DNA of 64,000 nt from Leptotrichia sp. HSP-536 (GTDB lineage: Bacteria > Fusobacteriota > Fusobacteriia > Fusobacteriales > Leptotrichiaceae), in NCBI RefSeq assembly GCF_041199985.1, contig NZ_CP165647.1:1054001-1118000 (forward strand). Direction: 5' to 3'. A model generated the notes under the pieces. The model ran no database searches. It saw only the letters and a program-made list of their open reading frames with translations, and was not told the DNA's origin. The position numbers and the translations under genes are program-made. Shown here piece by piece: positions 9,109 to 18,974 of the stretch (position 1 is its first letter; each line of letters opens with the position of its first letter).

Positions 9109-9552
9109 TTATTCTTTAATTGTTTTAATTTCATCTACGTAAGGAACTGTCATCTGTTCAACTAGAATATTATTGTCTACCCAGTGAATCTGATAGAATT
9201 TATCCCTTATTTTATAAACAGTATGTTCTGTTATTTCAGGAGTATTTATAAAAATCTCATTTTCTCCCACTTTGAATTTCTCAGATAATTTTTTTATAAC
9301 GCTTGCCGAATTTTTATAAACTTTTTCCTGATTATTTTTAGCTCTGTAATTTTCAAAATGATACAATCCGAATAAGAAAATAAACATTAAACCAAGCATG
9401 CTAAGCTGTTTATCTCTCAAGGAAATACTTCCTTTAAACCATTTCCAGAATGCAAATAACATAAATGCAATTACAAGAATAATCATAACAAGAAAAAACT
9501 TATCAGTTACAAGCCTTTTATTTTCTAAATAAGTAAAATTGTAAAACTCCAT
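9109..9552 (-). CDS. DUF3290 membrane protein
   Basis: 147 residues with two membrane helices (about 20-38 and 48-66) and a C-terminal soluble part ending VPYVDEIKTIKE. The pattern FYNFTYLE at the N-terminus and the linkage to DUF421 identify DUF3290. Role unknown. An ISLre2-type element lies 88 bases upstream. The likely native promoter (TTGTCA, 17-base spacer, TATGAT on the reverse strand at 11161-11189) is on the far side of it, so the insertion has separated the gene pair from that promoter. Confidence 0.8.
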   Translation of the reverse strand: MEFYNFTYLENKRLVTDKFFLVMIILVIAFMLFAFWKWFKGSISLRDKQLSMLGLMFIFLFGLYHFENYRAKNNQEKVYKNSASVIKKLSEKFKVGENEIFINTPEITEHTVYKIRDKFYQIHWVDNNILVEQMTVPYVDEIKTIKE

Positions 9553-9640
9553 AATTTTAGTGTTTTTCTCCTTTCTTTTAAATTTAGCTGTACTAATAAT
9601 ATCATTTTTTTTGCAAAAAATAAAGATTTTTTTAAATCAT

Positions 9641-11157
9641 AGACAGAGTAAAAAATATAGGGGCAGTCATTAAATACCACAGCAAATCTTTTTTGACTGC
9701 TTTTTTTAAAATATTTTACTTTGTGATATTTCTTTCAAAACTTCCCTAATCGGACATTCTCTCCTCTCAAATATGGCATATTTGTGCTTTTTCCTGTTCC
9801 ATTAACAATTTCTGGCAAGCATTCCATCTCTATTACCTTTTCTAGTGAACTCCTTCTTTTGCCGCTAAAGTACAATTCATACGCCTTTTCCCTATCTTTT
9901 CCATAGTTTGCAAAGAAAGTGTGGTATAACGCTCTTGCCTTTATCTTTCTTCTTGAAAATGCTTTTGGCCTACTTGATAGAAATCTTGAGCATTCATGGG
10001 ATACAAGGGCTTCCGTCCTTGAGCCTATGTAGTTCTCCTCCGTGTATATTCTTCTTATCTTCTCATACTGGTTAAGCAGCATCTTCGTCTGGTCTTTTCT
10101 TCTCTGGCTTACATTCTCCTTTTCCTTGAAATTTTCATAAAAGTTTTCAAGTTCTTTAAAATCGTCTCCCTTTAGCCATTGTAAAGATTTTTTGATATTT
10201 CCTTGTCTCTTTTAGAAATTTCATCTATGGCTTTTACTAAATGGAACTTGTCATAGATGTGTATTGGTTTGTAAATTCCAAGCTCTCTTACAAAACTGTC
10301 TATCCATATTCTCCATCAGAGTTCACAATTAGTTTCTTTTTGTCCATATTGTATCTTTTTTCAAGATAGTTAAGTACATACTCCGACACTTATCAAGCGA
10401 TACGGAGGCAGGAAACATTATTGTGTGCTTGTCAATGAGTTTATTCCTGTCTCTGCAGATTTATCAATTCCACGATGTATTACAACCATCCTCATGTATG
10501 TATTTTTACTTCTTCTACACTTCATATGATCTTCATCAATCTCCATATATACTGGTGAATTATCATCTCTTTCAAATCTTTCAATATCAAGTTTCGGCAT
10601 TTGAAAAGAATTGACAAGATTATACACGGTAGTCCTTGAAACACCGTAAGTTTTTGCAAGAAATGAAGCTGTAGTATGCTGATATCCAAAAAGTATAGTA
10701 AAAATCATCTCCTCAGAAAGCCGTCTATACCGCTTAAGTCCAATTTTTTCATCAATGTAATAGTGAATGCCTGTTTTTTTGTTTACATATTTTCGACGTT
10801 CAAAAGTTACATCTCCGAAGGCAGTAGTAACAGTTCTTTTAACAAATCCTTTGCTTTTAAACTTATCTTTTCTTTCATTGAAATGAAAGAAGTAATCATC
10901 AGCTCTTTTGACATAAACTCTAAATAGCATTTCAAAAGCTTTTGTGACAAACAGCTTAAACTGCTGCTCAAACGGAAGTCTGAAAGAAAAAATATTTTTA
11001 AGAAAAGTCTTTACAAGTGAAGAAAAATTTGATATTCTAATTATAGAGGGAACCACCTTTCAATAGGATTTGGCGATTATATTGTAACTGGTTTTCTCTT
11101 TTTTGTTAATTTGAAATTTAATTAAATTTATTTGCCCCTATATTTTTTACTCTGTCT
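9641..11157 (-). mobile_element. ISLre2-type insertion sequence with target-site duplication
   Basis: The ends are a ~25 bp perfect inverted repeat (9641-9665 and 11133-11157) starting AGACAGAGTAAAAAATATAG. TAAATCAT flanks it on both sides (9633-9640 and 11158-11165), extendable to 10 bases depending on where the ends are set. The one coding region is a UPF0236/ISLre2-family transposase, now frameshifted. Length (~1.5 kb) and 8-10 base duplications fit that family. The same end sequence recurs alone at 61914-61990. Confidence 0.85.
9735..11056 (-). pseudogene. ISLre2/UPF0236-family transposase, frameshifted
   Basis: The N-terminal part (11056 down to about 10418, 212 codons) carries the family's helix-turn-helix region (FLAKTYGVSRTTVYNLVN) and the first acidic stretch VYMEIDEDHMKC. 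The C-terminal part (10082-9735, 115 codons) reads IGSRTEALVSHECSRFLSSRPKAF, typical of UPF0236. Between them (10083-10417) the family's sequence continues in pieces in different frames, for example VNSDGEYG and KPIHIYDKFHLVKAI, so there are at least two frameshifts. The transposase should be inactive unless supplied in trans. Confidence 0.85.
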
Positions 11158-11191
11158 TAAATCATATATTGTATAATATATTGTGACAAAC

Positions 11192-11230
11192 AAAAAAAGA
11201 GCTACTCCAAAAAAATTCTTGAAGTAACTC
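11192..11230 (-). terminator. Terminator downstream of the autotransporter gene
   Basis: On the reverse strand GAGTTACTTC (11230-11221) pairs imperfectly with GGAGTAGCTC (11208-11199), followed by seven T. A weaker hairpin lies nearer the gene at 11284-11320. Confidence 0.55.
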
Positions 11231-11327
11231 AACTTTATAATTATTCATATGAATCAAGAGGAAGCAAATTTATATTAAATCCTATTTAAAAAATAGAATC
11301 TTTAATAAGAGATTTTAATCCCTTAAT

Positions 11328-14300
11328 TTAGAATGATGCCCCAATTCCTACACCAACATGGGCATTCTTATCCTTCGTATCATATCCTCCGTTTACTGAG
11401 AAGTTGAAGTTTCCTGTCTCCAGTCCAACTTTTACTCCACTTCTAAAGTTTCCACGATTTTCGTCTTTTGCATCTTTTAATTTACCATATGCTTTATTTG
11501 TATCCACATATTTCATTTTATTTGCCTTATGGTCAATTTTTCCAAGTTCATGTTCATACGCTAAATCCAAAGAAGCTTTTAACTTAGTTTTATCTGTAAC
11601 TTGTTTAGCATATCCAAGTTCAATACCAGCAGATGGTTTAACTGAGTAATAACTATTTCCTTTAATATCTAGCCCCATAGCCGCATCCTTTTCCTTAATC
11701 TTTCCAAAACTTCCGTATCCAATCTTTAACGCTCCATAAGGCTTAATTGTAGAATTTTCACCTAACTCATAAGTCTTGCTGATTTCATTCTTAACTGAGA
11801 ATCCGTAAGCATTATAGTCAGCTTTGTTTTCATAAACTTTATCTGTCATAATTCTACGTTTCATTGAGTTTTGTGAAACAAACACATCTCCGCCCAAAGT
11901 CCAGTCAAGGTCGCCAATGCTCAAGTCAAATTTCTTGTATCCACCAGCCTTAAGCATTGAGACGCTTTCCTTTGAATGCCCTTTATCCTTGAATTTATAG
12001 TTATTTATTGCAACACCTCCGTAAGCTCCCCAGTTACTGTCAGTATTATTGAACAGGTAGGAAGCTCCGAAAGCTGTGCTTGTTGTATTTGGAACTTCTT
12101 CGGTCTTGAAATCATGCTTATCTTTATTAAAGAATGTTTCAACGTGATGTCCGGCTTTGCCTGCATTGTCTTTTTGCAAGGATGAAATTTGGCTGTCTAA
12201 AAGGTTGTCTGTCTGGTTTATTCTTTGCTGAACATTAATGTATTGGCTTCCAGCAATCTCCTTGTAGGCTTTTCCTAGACTTTCGGCATCTCTTAGCGTG
12301 TTCATGTAATTAAATACCTGCTTATCTTTTTCGCTTGCCACAACGTATTTTTCATCAAGCCCTTCTGCCACATCTTTTGTTTTTTCATCAGCAAATTTTG
12401 TGTAAGATTGTTTTTTTAAAGTAACTTTTTCAACCCGGTTGTCCTTGATTTCAGGATCTGCTTCCCAAATTAATGAGCCTGAACCTACACTCCAATATGG
12501 GATGTTACTTTCCTTAATTGATTTGTTAAATGGATCAAGTACGTCTTGTCCAACTGTAACCTCTGTTGCGTTAGTTTTTTCAGTGGCTTCTGCTCCGATT
12601 AAAAGTTCAGCACCTTTTAGTCCAAGATTAGCCAGTCCTCCTATAGGATTTGTTTTTCCTAGTGAATCAACATAAATTCTCATATCTTTTCTTACAGGCA
12701 CTACTCTATCTGAAAGAGAGTTTGTTATTACAGGATCTTGAATTCTTTCTTCCACTGCTCCACCACTTACTTCAATATCTCCATAATTCTTTATTGTACC
12801 TCCTGCTACTACAATAGCTGCTCCACCCTCAGAATTAATAATAATACTTCCATTATTTGTAAACTCTGCATCCTGCCCTACAAATACTCCTATTACATTT
12901 TTTGGAGATCCTTCAGTTTTTATTATACCATTGTTAAATCCTTTAGCTCCATCTGCGAGATACATTCCTATTCCACCATCACCAGTAATATCCATGCTTG
13001 TATAATAACTACCATAATTTACTACTGTACCTCCAAATGAAGCAATACCGACTGAATTTTTCCCAATTTCAATTTTTCCAAAGTTTGCTATCGTTACATT
13101 TGGATTGTCATTATATATTCCAATGCTTGGATTACTTCTATCTGTGGAATTTCCCACTGCAATTTTACCAGTTTCATAGTTCATTACTTGATATTTTGCA
13201 TCTCCAGTTGAATACATCCCTATTGATTTATCACCTTTCAGTTCAATTCCTTTACCATCATTGGACCATCCACCAGCATTGCCCAGAACTGTCTGTATAG
13301 CATCAGTACCTGAAGGATCACTTTTCTGGTTACGTACATTTGCAAACATTCCTACAGCGTTATTTGCAGTACTTTGAATGGCTCCATGGTTTATAATAAC
13401 TGCCGGAACGTCAACCCATGGTTTGTATATATACATTCCTGTAGAGTTTTCTCCAAGGGTAATAGTACCTTCACTTTCATTTTTTACACGAAGATTGGCT
13501 GCTCCAAAGTTATAGTCTATCTCAAGGTCGGTGTCATTTCCTTTTTCAGGTAACATATATATTCCTGTAGAATTTTTTCCGACAGAAATCGTTCCCTCAT
13601 TCCAAAATTTACTAGCTTGAACATACACACCAATACTATTATTTCCTTTTAAGTTTATATTACCAGAATTAATATTACCAGAATTAGTATTCCCTTTCCA
13701 CCACTCATCATATTTGTTATCTACTATCTGAACTCCAATCTGGTTATCACTTTTTCCTGAGATAGTTACATCTGAATTAATATCAATTGCAGAGTGTGTA
13801 GTTACCAGCTGATTATAAAGATCATTTGGATCATCCAAATCAACATTCTGATCAATTTTAATGTATGATCCAAGAAATTTAACCATTTTGTAGTTTGTTC
13901 CATTAATCGTCGGTCTTAAACTTATCGGAGTTTTTGAAATTATGTCATTGAGATTAGTCTGCGATAACTTTGCCTCAGTCCTAACGAACATAAATAAGTA
14001 TGAATCAGGTTCCATATTAAGGGTAAGATTATTAATTTTTTCTATAGCTCTCAGTGTATCTTGTATTTCTGAATAAGGAGGATAATTAAAATTCACTCTG
14101 TCCATAACGATTGCCACTCCACCTGTTCTTACGTCCATTACTGTAGGAACTCCTATTTTAAGAGAACGAGAAAGTATCCTAATACCTATTTCATTTTTCT
14201 TAACTTCATAGTACGAACTCATAGCAGTTATAGGTGAACGCATACTTTCAGGATAACCATCCTTCGTATCTTCTTTTATAAGATTGTAAATAATGTTTTC

Positions 14301-14546
14301 ACGAATTTTCAGCGTTGCCAGATTCGTTTCTGTAAATTTCGGTGCTGTAATTCTTGTTATTGATGAAGTTCCTGGATTTGATGGATTATTTGGATTTATC
14401 GGATTACTTGGATTTCCAGGATTTACTGGTGTTGGTTTATTATTCGCTGTTTTATCACCTGCACCTCCACCAGCGCCACCACAGCTTATTATTGCACATA
14501 ATGCAGTTAAAAGAACTAATCTTTTGACATTTCTCATCTTTTTCAT
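11328..14546 (-). CDS. Large autotransporter with lipoprotein-type signal
   Basis: About 1072 residues from the ATG at 14546. An ATG at 14555 directly abuts GGAGG (14556-14560) and is too close to be used. The signal region KRLVLLTALCAIISCGG has a lipobox (ISCG). Next comes a low-complexity linker rich in NPGNPSNP repeats, then a passenger of ~650 residues. The passenger is built of short beta-helix repeats with the recurring core NSxGxY (NSIGVYV, NSTGIYM, NAVGMF, KSIGMY, NSVGIA). A C-terminal 12-strand autotransporter domain of ~270 residues begins near HVETFFNKDKHDF and ends HVGVGIGASF with the expected terminal Phe. It is exported by Sec and displayed on the surface, probably in adhesion (family knowledge). 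The monocistronic gene has a strong promoter. Confidence 0.92.
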   Translation of the reverse strand: MKKMRNVKRLVLLTALCAIISCGGAGGGAGDKTANNKPTPVNPGNPSNPINPNNPSNPGTSSITRITAPKFTETNLATLKIRENIIYNLIKEDTKDGYPESMRSPITAMSSYYEVKKNEIGIRILSRSLKIGVPTVMDVRTGGVAIVMDRVNFNYPPYSEIQDTLRAIEKINNLTLNMEPDSYLFMFVRTEAKLSQTNLNDIISKTPISLRPTINGTNYKMVKFLGSYIKIDQNVDLDDPNDLYNQLVTTHSAIDINSDVTISGKSDNQIGVQIVDNKYDEWWKGNTNSGNINSGNINLKGNNSIGVYVQASKFWNEGTISVGKNSTGIYMLPEKGNDTDLEIDYNFGAANLRVKNESEGTITLGENSTGMYIYKPWVDVPAVIINHGAIQSTANNAVGMFANVRNQKSDPSGTDAIQTVLGNAGGWSNDGKGIELKGDKSIGMYSTGDAKYQVMNYETGKIAVGNSTDRSNPSIGIYNDNPNVTIANFGKIEIGKNSVGIASFGGTVVNYGSYYTSMDITGDGGIGMYLADGAKGFNNGIIKTEGSPKNVIGVFVGQDAEFTNNGSIIINSEGGAAIVVAGGTIKNYGDIEVSGGAVEERIQDPVITNSLSDRVVPVRKDMRIYVDSLGKTNPIGGLANLGLKGAELLIGAEATEKTNATEVTVGQDVLDPFNKSIKESNIPYWSVGSGSLIWEADPEIKDNRVEKVTLKKQSYTKFADEKTKDVAEGLDEKYVVASEKDKQVFNYMNTLRDAESLGKAYKEIAGSQYINVQQRINQTDNLLDSQISSLQKDNAGKAGHHVETFFNKDKHDFKTEEVPNTTSTAFGASYLFNNTDSNWGAYGGVAINNYKFKDKGHSKESVSMLKAGGYKKFDLSIGDLDWTLGGDVFVSQNSMKRRIMTDKVYENKADYNAYGFSVKNEISKTYELGENSTIKPYGALKIGYGSFGKIKEKDAAMGLDIKGNSYYSVKPSAGIELGYAKQVTDKTKLKASLDLAYEHELGKIDHKANKMKYVDTNKAYGKLKDAKDENRGNFRSGVKVGLETGNFNFSVNGGYDTKDKNAHVGVGIGASF

Positions 14547-14636
14547 ATAAAACATCCTCCTTAATTTTATTAGATATTTTAATTAAATTTTTATTTTATA
14601 ATGTGTTTTAATATTAAAATTACTTTTCCACTACTA

Positions 14637-14664
14637 ATTATATACTAATTTTTAAAAAAGTCAA
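14637..14664 (-). promoter_or_regulatory. Promoter of the autotransporter gene
   Basis: On the reverse strand TTGACT (14664-14659) and TATAAT (14642-14637) are separated by 16 bases. A ~80-base leader follows. The rest of 14665-14832 is AT-rich, with an A14 run near 14691, and no gene was seen in it. Confidence 0.6.
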
Positions 14665-14832
14665 GTCTAAATGAAAAATATTTTAATTTCAAAAAAAAAA
14701 AAAAATGAAAAATAAATTAATTAAACAAGATTTATAAATTTTTGTTAAAACAATAAGATAAAAATAGATTTTGAATTTTTGAAATATTGAGTATTTTCAA
14801 GATTTTTATTTTTCTTATGTCTAAAAAATAAA

Positions 14833-14861
14833 TTGGAAAAAAATAGCAAATTTGCTATAAT
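14833..14861 (+). promoter_or_regulatory. Extended -10 promoter of the U32 gene
   Basis: TTGGAA (14833-14838), a 17-base spacer, then TATAAT (14856-14861) preceded by TG as an extended -10. The expected transcript start (~14868) lies inside the longest open frame, which rules out a start at 14833. Confidence 0.6.
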
Positions 14862-14904
14862 ATACAAGGATAATAAATTTAGAAAAAATGGAGAGAAAAT
14901 TAAA

Positions 14905-17202
14905 TTGGAACAGGAAATGAATTTTGATAAAAAAGGAAAAATGAATATTTTGGCACCAGCTGGAAATTATGAAAAACTGGTTGCAGCTGTGAAAGCTGGG
15001 GCTAATGAAGTATTTTTTGGTCTGAAAGGATTTGGGGCAAGAAGAAATAATCAGAATTTGGCGATGCAGGAAGTGTTTGACGGGATTGATTATGCTCATT
15101 CTCGTGGAGTTAAGACGCTTATGACTTTGAATACGATTTTGAAGGATAGCGAAATTAACAGTATGTATAACAACATTAAGCGAGTTTATGAGCATGGGAT
15201 TGATGCTGTTATTGTGCAGGATTTGGGATTTGTGAAGTTTTTGAAGGAAAATTTTCCAGATTTGAAAATTCATGGAAGTACGCAGATGACTGTGGCAAAT
15301 CACGTTGAAGCCAATAAATTAAAGGAACTGGGACTTACTCGTGTCTGCCTTGCAAGAGAGCTTTCCTTTGAAGAAATAAAGAGTATTCGTGAAAATACCG
15401 ATATTGAACTGGAAATCTTTGTGTCAGGTTCACTTTGCATTTCTTATTCTGGAAATTGCTATATAAGCAGTTTTATTGGAGGAAGAAGTGGAAACCGTGG
15501 ACTTTGTGCGTATTCCTGCCGTAAAAAGTTTACAGATGAAAATGGGGAAAGTGCTTATTTTTTAAGTCCTAATGACCAATTATTGCAAGAAAAGGAAATA
15601 AATATGTTAAAAGACATTGGAATTGATGCAATAAAAGTTGAAGGGCGAAAAAAATCAAGTGAATATGTTTACGAAACTGTAAGCTATTATGACAATATTC
15701 TAAAAGGCACTCCACGTCCGACGGAAAGTTACAAACTCTTTAATCGTGGGTATTCAAAAGGGTATTTTTATTTGGATAATAAGCTTATGAATTTCAAATA
15801 TTCTTCAAATTTTGGATATTTTCTTGGAGCGAGAATTGGTGAATCGAATAATTTTAAAATTGATGATGAATTAATTTTAGGAGATGGAGTTCAATTTGTG
15901 GATGAGAACTTTGAGCAGATTGGCGGAGAATATGTAAATAAAATTCGGATTATTGAGGCTGGAAAAAGTGAAAATTCTGAAAGAAAAAATAAAAAGCAAA
16001 ATGGTCAGAAAGAAGGAGAAAAAGTTCAAAAGGCTGATAGATTTGACATTGTTTCAATCGGAAAATTGCCAAAAGGGACAAAATATATTTACAAAAATTA
16101 TTCTAAAGAAATTAATGACAGAATTATCCATAATATAAAAGTTTCCAAAAGATATGCAGCTGTTAATGCGACTTTATTGGTAAAAAAAGGGCAGGAAATC
16201 CAACTTACTCTGGAAATTGAAAATCTGAAAAATGAAATAATTTCTGTTACGAAAAAAGGGAATATTATTGAACAAGATGCAAAAAAATTGATTACAAAGG
16301 AACAAATCGCTGAAAAAATTGGGGAACTTGGAGATACGACATTTGAGCTTGGAAAAATTCAGATTGACTATGATGGAACTTCATTTATTCCGTTTAGTGA
16401 GCTGAAAAGTCTGAAAAGAGAATGTGTTTCGGAACTTTTGGAAAAACTGCTTGAATCTTACAAAAGAACGGCTATTGAGCGAAAAAAATACGATTTTGAA
16501 ACAAATAAAAACTTTGAAAGCGAAAAAAATAAAAATTTGAAAAAGCCTGTTATTTCGGCACTTGTTACAAATGACGAACAGGAAAAAGTCTGTCGTGAAA
16601 TGGGAATTAAAAAAATTTATCGAAAACAGTTTGATGTTGCAAAAGAAAAAAATTTGTCAGAAACAAGTAAAATAAAAATAGGTACAAATCTGGTTTCCAA
16701 TCTTTATCAGGCGATTATGGGAGAAAAAACTGGAGCAACAAAACAGACGCTTGACTGGAATTTAAACATTTTCAATAATCATACAATCGAAATGTTATCT
16801 ACTTTTAAAAATCTGGAAACGGTATTTTTGTCGCCAGAATTAAGCTATCGGCAATTAAAAAACATAAAGTCTGATAAACTAAAAAAAGGGCTCGTAATTT
16901 ACGGTTATCTGAAGGGAATGTATATTGAACATAAAATCTTTGACAAGGAGTATAAGGAGCTGGAAGGGGAATTTTATGACAAGTACAAGATTGTTAGAAA
17001 TGAGCTGGATAATATTGAACTTTATTTGGATAAGCCAATGAATTTGATACCAAAACTGGATGATATTTATGAACTGAATTTAGATGAACTTAGACTTGAT
17101 TTTACTTTTGAAACTGGGGATGAAGTGAGAAAAATTATAAGAAGCATTGATACGAGAAGCGGGAAATATACTCCGTATGCTTTTGAGCAGGGAGTTTTAT
17201 AA
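14905..17202 (+). CDS. Peptidase U32-family protein (RlhA/TrhP-like RNA hydroxylation factor)
   Basis: About 765 residues. The TIM-barrel start MNILAPAGNYEKLVAAVKAGA is followed by the U32 signature (EIFVSGSLCISYSGNCY) and a Cys-rich segment (RSGNRGLCAYSCRKKF) that in characterised relatives binds an iron-sulfur cluster. EGRKKSSEYV precedes a long C-terminal extension of the DUF3656 kind. E. coli RlhA and TrhP of this family use prephenate-dependent chemistry to hydroxylate 23S rRNA or tRNA; older annotation calls them collagenases. The start is placed at TTG 14905 (GGAGA ten bases upstream). ATG 14917 and ATG 14941, directly at the conserved barrel start, are alternatives. Upstream starts are excluded by the promoter position. 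Confidence 0.88.
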   Translation: MEQEMNFDKKGKMNILAPAGNYEKLVAAVKAGANEVFFGLKGFGARRNNQNLAMQEVFDGIDYAHSRGVKTLMTLNTILKDSEINSMYNNIKRVYEHGIDAVIVQDLGFVKFLKENFPDLKIHGSTQMTVANHVEANKLKELGLTRVCLARELSFEEIKSIRENTDIELEIFVSGSLCISYSGNCYISSFIGGRSGNRGLCAYSCRKKFTDENGESAYFLSPNDQLLQEKEINMLKDIGIDAIKVEGRKKSSEYVYETVSYYDNILKGTPRPTESYKLFNRGYSKGYFYLDNKLMNFKYSSNFGYFLGARIGESNNFKIDDELILGDGVQFVDENFEQIGGEYVNKIRIIEAGKSENSERKNKKQNGQKEGEKVQKADRFDIVSIGKLPKGTKYIYKNYSKEINDRIIHNIKVSKRYAAVNATLLVKKGQEIQLTLEIENLKNEIISVTKKGNIIEQDAKKLITKEQIAEKIGELGDTTFELGKIQIDYDGTSFIPFSELKSLKRECVSELLEKLLESYKRTAIERKKYDFETNKNFESEKNKNLKKPVISALVTNDEQEKVCREMGIKKIYRKQFDVAKEKNLSETSKIKIGTNLVSNLYQAIMGEKTGATKQTLDWNLNIFNNHTIEMLSTFKNLETVFLSPELSYRQLKNIKSDKLKKGLVIYGYLKGMYIEHKIFDKEYKELEGEFYDKYKIVRNELDNIELYLDKPMNLIPKLDDIYELNLDELRLDFTFETGDEVRKIIRSIDTRSGKYTPYAFEQGVL

Positions 17203-17262
17203 AAAATTTAAATTTAATTTTAAAGATATTTTACTATGTTATTAAAAACAGAAGGAGGAAAC

Positions 17263-18378
17263 TTGGAAATCGAAAAAAATCAGAAATATCTGCAAAAATT
17301 GTATTTACTTTTAGGTACATCAATTTTTATACATTACGGTTTAGTAATATTATTTAGTATTCTGATATTGATAAATATTTTTGCGACAGGCGAGTATAAA
17401 AAAATTTTTAAGGATAAATCGCTTATAACAATTGGGATTGTTTTAGGTTTTTCAATTATAACGTCTGTATTTTACAGGAATATTTTAGGATTGATTGCTG
17501 TGCCGATATTTTTGTGCCTTGTAGTTGGACGTTATTATACGTTAATTGTTAATGTGGAATTTAAAAATAGAAATTTAGAATGGATGGCAAAATTTTCTGG
17601 AGTCTCATTTTTCATTGGACTTTGCGAGTTTTTGTTTACACACGATAGAGCGGGATATTTTGCGTATTTTAATCCAAATTATCTGGGAAGCATTATGATG
17701 ATGTCGGCGATTATAAATTTATATTTTGCCTTTGAAAAAAAATCGAAAATAAATATTTTAATATTTTTTGTAAATATCCTGACAATTTTTCTAACTGGCT
17801 CAAGGTCATCATTAATCGCAGTAGTGCTTGGAATATTTGCCTTGTTTTTTTACTTTTTACGAAAAAGATACTTTGCAGGAGGAATTTTGCTGCTTTTGGG
17901 ATATGCAATTGGAGTGATTTCAGGAGTTTTGCCGTTTTTGAGGGAAAATACGCTGGTGGAGTATTTTTGGCTAAGAGTGGAAATAATTGACATGGCATTC
18001 AGAATTTTCAAAAGAACGAATATTTTATACGGACATGGAAATTTTTATTATTATAAGTTTACAAATCACGTATATCCGCATTCTCACAATGCTCTTGTGG
18101 AACTGCTTTTAAGCTATGGCTTAATTGGAACAATTGCCCTGCTTACAGTATTTTTACGGTATTTATACGATATTTTAAGAAATGATAGAAATAATGTTTT
18201 AAAAATTGCATTAATCGCTGGAATTGTAGTTCATAACTTTACTGATTTTGCGATATTCTGGATACAGACTGTGCTTTTATTTATTATGGCTTTATCTTAT
18301 GAAGAAGAAAATGAGCAAATACGTGGCTACGGTTTTAGAAAAAATCGGAAAAATAAAATTGAGAGGAATAAAAAATGA
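17263..18378 (+). CDS. O-antigen ligase/polymerase-like membrane protein
   Basis: About 371 residues with 10 or more predicted membrane helices. The large loop near the C-terminal third contains HSHNALVELLLSYGLIG, the Wzy_C signature (H-x-x-L-x-x-L-x-x-x-G) of O-antigen ligases (WaaL) and polymerases (Wzy). It also has LTGSRSS, the arginine-containing segment common to the family. These enzymes move polyprenyl-linked glycans at the outer face of the inner membrane. TTG 17263 is chosen because AGGAGG lies 5 bases upstream. The gene overlaps the following methyltransferase by 4 bases. No glycosyltransferase cluster is nearby, so its glycan is unknown. Confidence 0.8.
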   Translation: MEIEKNQKYLQKLYLLLGTSIFIHYGLVILFSILILINIFATGEYKKIFKDKSLITIGIVLGFSIITSVFYRNILGLIAVPIFLCLVVGRYYTLIVNVEFKNRNLEWMAKFSGVSFFIGLCEFLFTHDRAGYFAYFNPNYLGSIMMMSAIINLYFAFEKKSKINILIFFVNILTIFLTGSRSSLIAVVLGIFALFFYFLRKRYFAGGILLLLGYAIGVISGVLPFLRENTLVEYFWLRVEIIDMAFRIFKRTNILYGHGNFYYYKFTNHVYPHSHNALVELLLSYGLIGTIALLTVFLRYLYDILRNDRNNVLKIALIAGIVVHNFTDFAIFWIQTVLLFIMALSYEEENEQIRGYGFRKNRKNKIERNKK

Positions 18379-18938
18379 GAGACAACATATATGTAGGGCT
18401 TGTACATTATCCTGTATATAACAAAAATAATGTAGTTGTGGCAACTTCTGTCACAAACTTTGATATACACGATATTTCCAGAACTTGCAGAACCTACGAT
18501 ATAAAAAAATATTTCATAATCACTCCAGTCGATGCCCAGAAGGAATTGACAAGCAGAATTATCGGCTACTGGACTGAAGGAAACGGGATAGAATTTAACA
18601 AAAATCGAAATGAAGCTTTTGAAAATACAGAACTTGAAGATTCTGTCCAAAGTGCAATAGAAACAATTGAAAAAAATGAAGGAAAAAAGCCAAAAATTAT
18701 TACAACTTCGGCAAAAATTTTTCCAAATACTGTTGGATATGCTGATTTAGGCAAGGAAATGGTTGAAGATGATTCGCCGTATCTGATTTTGTTTGGAACA
18801 GGCTGGGGACTTACGAATGAAATTATGGATTTGTCTTATAAAATTCTGGAACCTATCCGTGGGAAAACTCGATATAATCATTTGTGTGTCAGAAGCGCTG
18901 TTTCGATTATTTTGGACAGATTGCTCGGAGAAAATTAA
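18375..18938 (+). CDS. SPOUT-type RNA methyltransferase (Methyltrn_RNA_4 family)
   Basis: 187 residues. The N-terminal strand YVGLVHYPVYNKNNVVVATSV, the segment SRTCRTYDIKKYFIITPVDAQ and the C-terminal SAM-knot region LILFGTGWGLTNEI match the small SPOUT family (pfam Methyltrn_RNA_4). Thermophile members of that family lie next to trmD, as this one nearly does. The substrate nucleotide is not established. The start overlaps the previous gene's stop (ATGA), and dhaM-like, rimM and trmD follow in the same direction, suggesting one transcript concerned with RNA modification and ribosome maturation. Confidence 0.82.
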   Translation: MRDNIYVGLVHYPVYNKNNVVVATSVTNFDIHDISRTCRTYDIKKYFIITPVDAQKELTSRIIGYWTEGNGIEFNKNRNEAFENTELEDSVQSAIETIEKNEGKKPKIITTSAKIFPNTVGYADLGKEMVEDDSPYLILFGTGWGLTNEIMDLSYKILEPIRGKTRYNHLCVRSAVSIILDRLLGEN

Positions 18939-18974
18939 ATAAAAAAATATACAAAAATTAGAAAGGGCACAATT

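Noticed and set aside
14833..14904. Upstream extension of the U32 gene to a TTG at 14833
   Set aside because: A good promoter (14833-14861) lies inside it, so the transcript begins downstream of that start.
14821..15303. 160-codon reverse-strand open frame opposite the U32 gene start
   Set aside because: It is the complement of the conserved U32 barrel and has no ribosome-binding site or recognisable domain.
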